From: Gemmatimonadota bacterium
Lineage (GTDB): Bacteria; JAAXHH01
Assembly (NCBI GenBank): GCA_009837395.1
Contig: VXTP01000043.1
Location: forward strand, 392,936-456,935
DNA: 64,000 nucleotides
Direction: 5' to 3'
Shown: piece after piece, positions 62,141 through 64,000 of the stretch
How the letters are laid out: the number at the start of each line of letters is the position of its first letter
Numbering within the stretch: position 1 is the stretch's first letter
Notes under the pieces: generated by a model
Databases searched by the model: none
Told to the model about the DNA's origin: nothing
Seen by the model: the letters and a program-made list of their open reading frames with translations, nothing else
Program-made: the position numbers and the translations under genes

Positions 62141-64000
62141 CCGATCTGAGTTCGACCCGTGCTGGGCGGACCAGCGCGACGAGATCCTCGATATCGAATT
62201 CGGCCAGCAGTCCGAAGCAGAAGAGAGGCGAGAGGGACTCGTACCGTCCGGGTTCATCGATCAACCAGTTCAGGCTGGCAAGACCGCGATGCAGTATGAT
62301 TTGATCGACTGCCCGGCCGCAAAGGGCCGCTGCCATGAGGGCGATCACCGAGGACACGGGGCCTTGCGCCGCGACCTCCAGCGGGGCCGGGCTCCGAAAC
62401 GGGGCCGCGACCTCCAGCGGGGCCGGGCTCATATGATCCATGACCGCCGCGAGCTGGGCGACCTGGAGACCCAGCATCCGGCCACCGCTCGATGCCAGCA
62501 TCATCGTCCACTGATGCGGCGCCTTTCCCAGTCCGCACGCGCCCTGCATGACCACTTCCACCTCCGTGGCCGTGACCTGTTCCCGCAGGGCTTCCTCTGC
62601 CAGGGCTTCCGTCCCCTGCCGCCCTTCATCTGCCAGGATCAGACGATTCTTACCGGTGCTTTGACCCGTGGGAACGGTGGTCACGGCGGGTAGTTCCCAT
62701 CCGTCCCGCAAGTGGTAACAGCCGCATTCCTGCCGGCGGCCGTTTCCTGTGCGCGAAGCCTTGTCGGCCACGCGCTCCACGGGCAGGGGCCGGTACCGAA
62801 GCAGGGACTTCAGCCGTTCCCTGCCCGCCGCCTGCCACCTGGAGAACGCGGCGGGATCCTCCGGCGGCTTCCGGCGTTTCAATCCACGGACCAGGGACCG
62901 GGCCAGGGAGACGAAATCGGCGTTATCCGCCGGCGTTCCGACCCACAGTGCTTCTTCGGTGCGGACTTCGTCTTCCGAGGGGATTTCATCGTCGCGGGAC
63001 GGCGCGCCTGGCCGGCCGTCGAGGAAATGCCGGTTCAAAAATCTGTAGAATCGCTCCCGGTGTTCCCGTTCGTAGTTGTGGGTACCCGGGTCCAGGTTGT
63101 TGTGGAATGCAAAGGCGTCCGATCTTTCGAGTGCGGCGTACAGCGGGCGAACCGGTTCATAGACCGAGGGCCGCGCCCTGGGAGTCTGGAAGCAACAATC
63201 GTCAAATTCGTTATACATCAGCAGGGCCGGACGGGGCGCAAGCAGCGCCGTGAGCATGGGATAATCGGCCGTCGCAGCGAGGTCCGAGGCGTTCTGTTCG
63301 ATATCCCCCCGGTCGGCCCGGTGGTTGACCCGGCTGTCCAGGCCGATGTAACCGGCGTTGGGCGCGGCGAGGCGCACCCTCGTGTCCAGGGCGGCGAGCA
63401 CGATCGTCTGCCAGCCTCCGCCGGACAGTCCGGTCACGGCGACACGCTCCGGATCGACTTGTTCCAGGTCCAGCAGCACCTCCAGCGCGCGGCACATGAC
63501 CTGGTAGAATACGGCAATGCCGGCCGCACCGCACAGATCCAGGTAGCTTGCATTGTTGTGCTGGTAACCCGGGCCCTGCAGTTCTCCGAAGCTCAACCAC
63601 TCCGGATTCAGCGCAAACACGCCCCGGCGGGCCAGGTTGACGCAGCGTATCTGCTTGTAGTCCACCGCCTTGCCCGGCGGGCCCACATGCCCGTTCAGGT
63701 TCAACACACCCGGCGCCGGAACCGCAGGATCATCCGGTTCGTAAAGCAGGGCCGGGATGACCAGGCCGGGCTGACCGGGCAAAGCGCGGTAGGTCAGCTT
63801 GCGAATCCGGTACCCCTTGCCGGTTTCGATCACGTCGCTCCACTCGACGTCGGGCGCGCCGTTTCTCCACGCGTCGGGCACGCCCTTGAAAATCACTTCT
63901 TCCAGCACGGTCTGACGCAACTTGCCGGCCTCTTCTTCCCAGGTCGCGGCATCGGGCAGTTCGAACCGGGTGATACGGCTCAGCAAGTAAGCCTTCAGCA
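62127..64000 (-). CDS. Acetyl-esterase/acetylxylan-esterase-like alpha/beta hydrolase, 5' end beyond the window
   Basis: An alpha/beta hydrolase of at least 619 residues. The nucleophile serine lies in VAVTGLSGGGWQTIVLAALD, with APRPALLMYNEFDDCC following, as in Abhydrolase_7/AXE1-like esterases and peptidases. Residues after about 340 form a second, degenerate hydrolase-like half (TGKNRLILADEGRQGTEALA) without a clear nucleophile. A TTG at 63984-63986 could start it, but the frame stays open to the window edge, so the start may lie beyond. A 36 bp-period duplication encodes SPAPLEVAA twice. Confidence 0.85.
   Translation of the reverse strand, partial: LKAYLLSRITRFELPDAATWEEEAGKLRQTVLEEVIFKGVPDAWRNGAPDVEWSDVIETGKGYRIRKLTYRALPGQPGLVIPALLYEPDDPAVPAPGVLNLNGHVGPPGKAVDYKQIRCVNLARRGVFALNPEWLSFGELQGPGYQHNNASYLDLCGAAGIAVFYQVMCRALEVLLDLEQVDPERVAVTGLSGGGWQTIVLAALDTRVRLAAPNAGYIGLDSRVNHRADRGDIEQNASDLAATADYPMLTALLAPRPALLMYNEFDDCCFQTPRARPSVYEPVRPLYAALERSDAFAFHNNLDPGTHNYEREHRERFYRFLNRHFLDGRPGAPSRDDEIPSEDEVRTEEALWVGTPADNADFVSLARSLVRGLKRRKPPEDPAAFSRWQAAGRERLKSLLRYRPLPVERVADKASRTGNGRRQECGCYHLRDGWELPAVTTVPTGQSTGKNRLILADEGRQGTEALAEEALREQVTATEVEVVMQGACGLGKAPHQWTMMLASSGGRMLGLQVAQLAAVMDHMSPAPLEVAAPFRSPAPLEVAAQGPVSSVIALMAAALCGRAVDQIILHRGLASLNWLIDEPGRYESLSPLFCFGLLAEFDIEDLVALVRPARVELRSVAEL
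62368..62430. repeat. 27 bp direct repeat with 36 bp period inside the esterase gene
   Basis: GCCGCGACCTCCAGCGGGGC plus CGGGCTC occurs at 62368-62394 and, identically, at 62404-62430. The period of 36 keeps the frame. It encodes SPAPLEVAA twice on the minus strand. Confidence 0.92.

Noticed and set aside
1..64000. Prophage, insertion sequence or integrated plasmid
   Set aside because: No transposase, integrase, phage structural gene, terminal inverted repeats or composition shift was seen.

Overview
This 64 kb window is GC-rich chromosomal DNA from a free-living diderm bacterium. Outer-membrane features support the diderm call: a complete RND efflux set (TolC, pump, membrane-fusion lipoprotein), an outer-membrane beta-barrel, LspA and a family-9 (heptosyltransferase-like) glycosyltransferase. 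A short primary-type sigma factor, the yggS-yggT-divIVA-dksA/traR-lspA-rluD cluster, and the many Gfo/Idh oxidoreductases, a phytanoyl-CoA-type dioxygenase, DUF362, DUF4432 and sugar-isomerase-like TIM barrels resemble uncultivated lineages of the Latescibacterota/Poribacteria/FCB type. That placement is inference from gene content only. I see no phage, insertion sequence, tRNA, rRNA or CRISPR array.

Layout. 1-6.1 kb (minus): partial fabD, rpmF and DUF177; a translationally coupled xylulokinase-sucC-sucD operon; a sigma factor with a strong intrinsic terminator. 6.1-9.5 kb: a peptide-type ABC binding lipoprotein, a 332 bp gap holding an 18 bp tandem repeat, and an APC amino-acid permease. 9.6-15.3 kb (plus): moaA, a rhodanese-ThiF fusion, a beta-hydroxyacid dehydrogenase, a small anchored cytochrome c and ilvD. 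15.3-17.6 kb (minus): arginase, a cupin and a PEP-hydrolase-like TIM barrel. 17.8-21.1 kb (plus): a large unrecognised alpha/alpha-barrel-like protein with a phytanoyl-CoA-type dioxygenase. 21.2-27.2 kb (minus): outer-membrane barrel, HigBA module, DUF4432, glnS, a solitary HigA and a methyltransferase. 27.4-33.5 kb (minus): a tightly packed transport operon (AGCS, DUF3311, SSS, then a sugar-type ABC binding protein and two permeases, with no ATPase).

33.5-40.8 kb (plus): Gfo/Idh, methylmalonate-semialdehyde-type dehydrogenase, DUF362, indoleamine 2,3-dioxygenase, a long IspH and a sugar-isomerase-like barrel. 40.9-48.6 kb (minus): a second Gfo/Idh, a GAF/SpoIIE phosphatase, then the housekeeping cluster rluD, lspA, dksA/traR, a degenerate purine-nucleoside-phosphorylase-like gene, divIVA, yggT and yggS. 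48.7-54.9 kb: comM, an unusual lipoprotein, a class III aminotransferase with an acetoacetate-decarboxylase-like gene, and an aldo/keto reductase. 54.9-64 kb: the RND pump operon, a family-9 glycosyltransferase and an edge-truncated esterase.

The genes describe a heterotroph importing peptides, amino acids and sugars and carrying amino-acid and sugar-acid catabolism. Promoters read by eye follow a TTGACA/TATAAT-like pattern, fitting the encoded sigma factor. The most distinctive DNA-level feature is a set of unrelated short tandem duplications (units of 12-36 bp) at seven loci, four of them at or touching stop codons. I found no clearly new multi-gene system; the best candidates for new biology are listed as findings.
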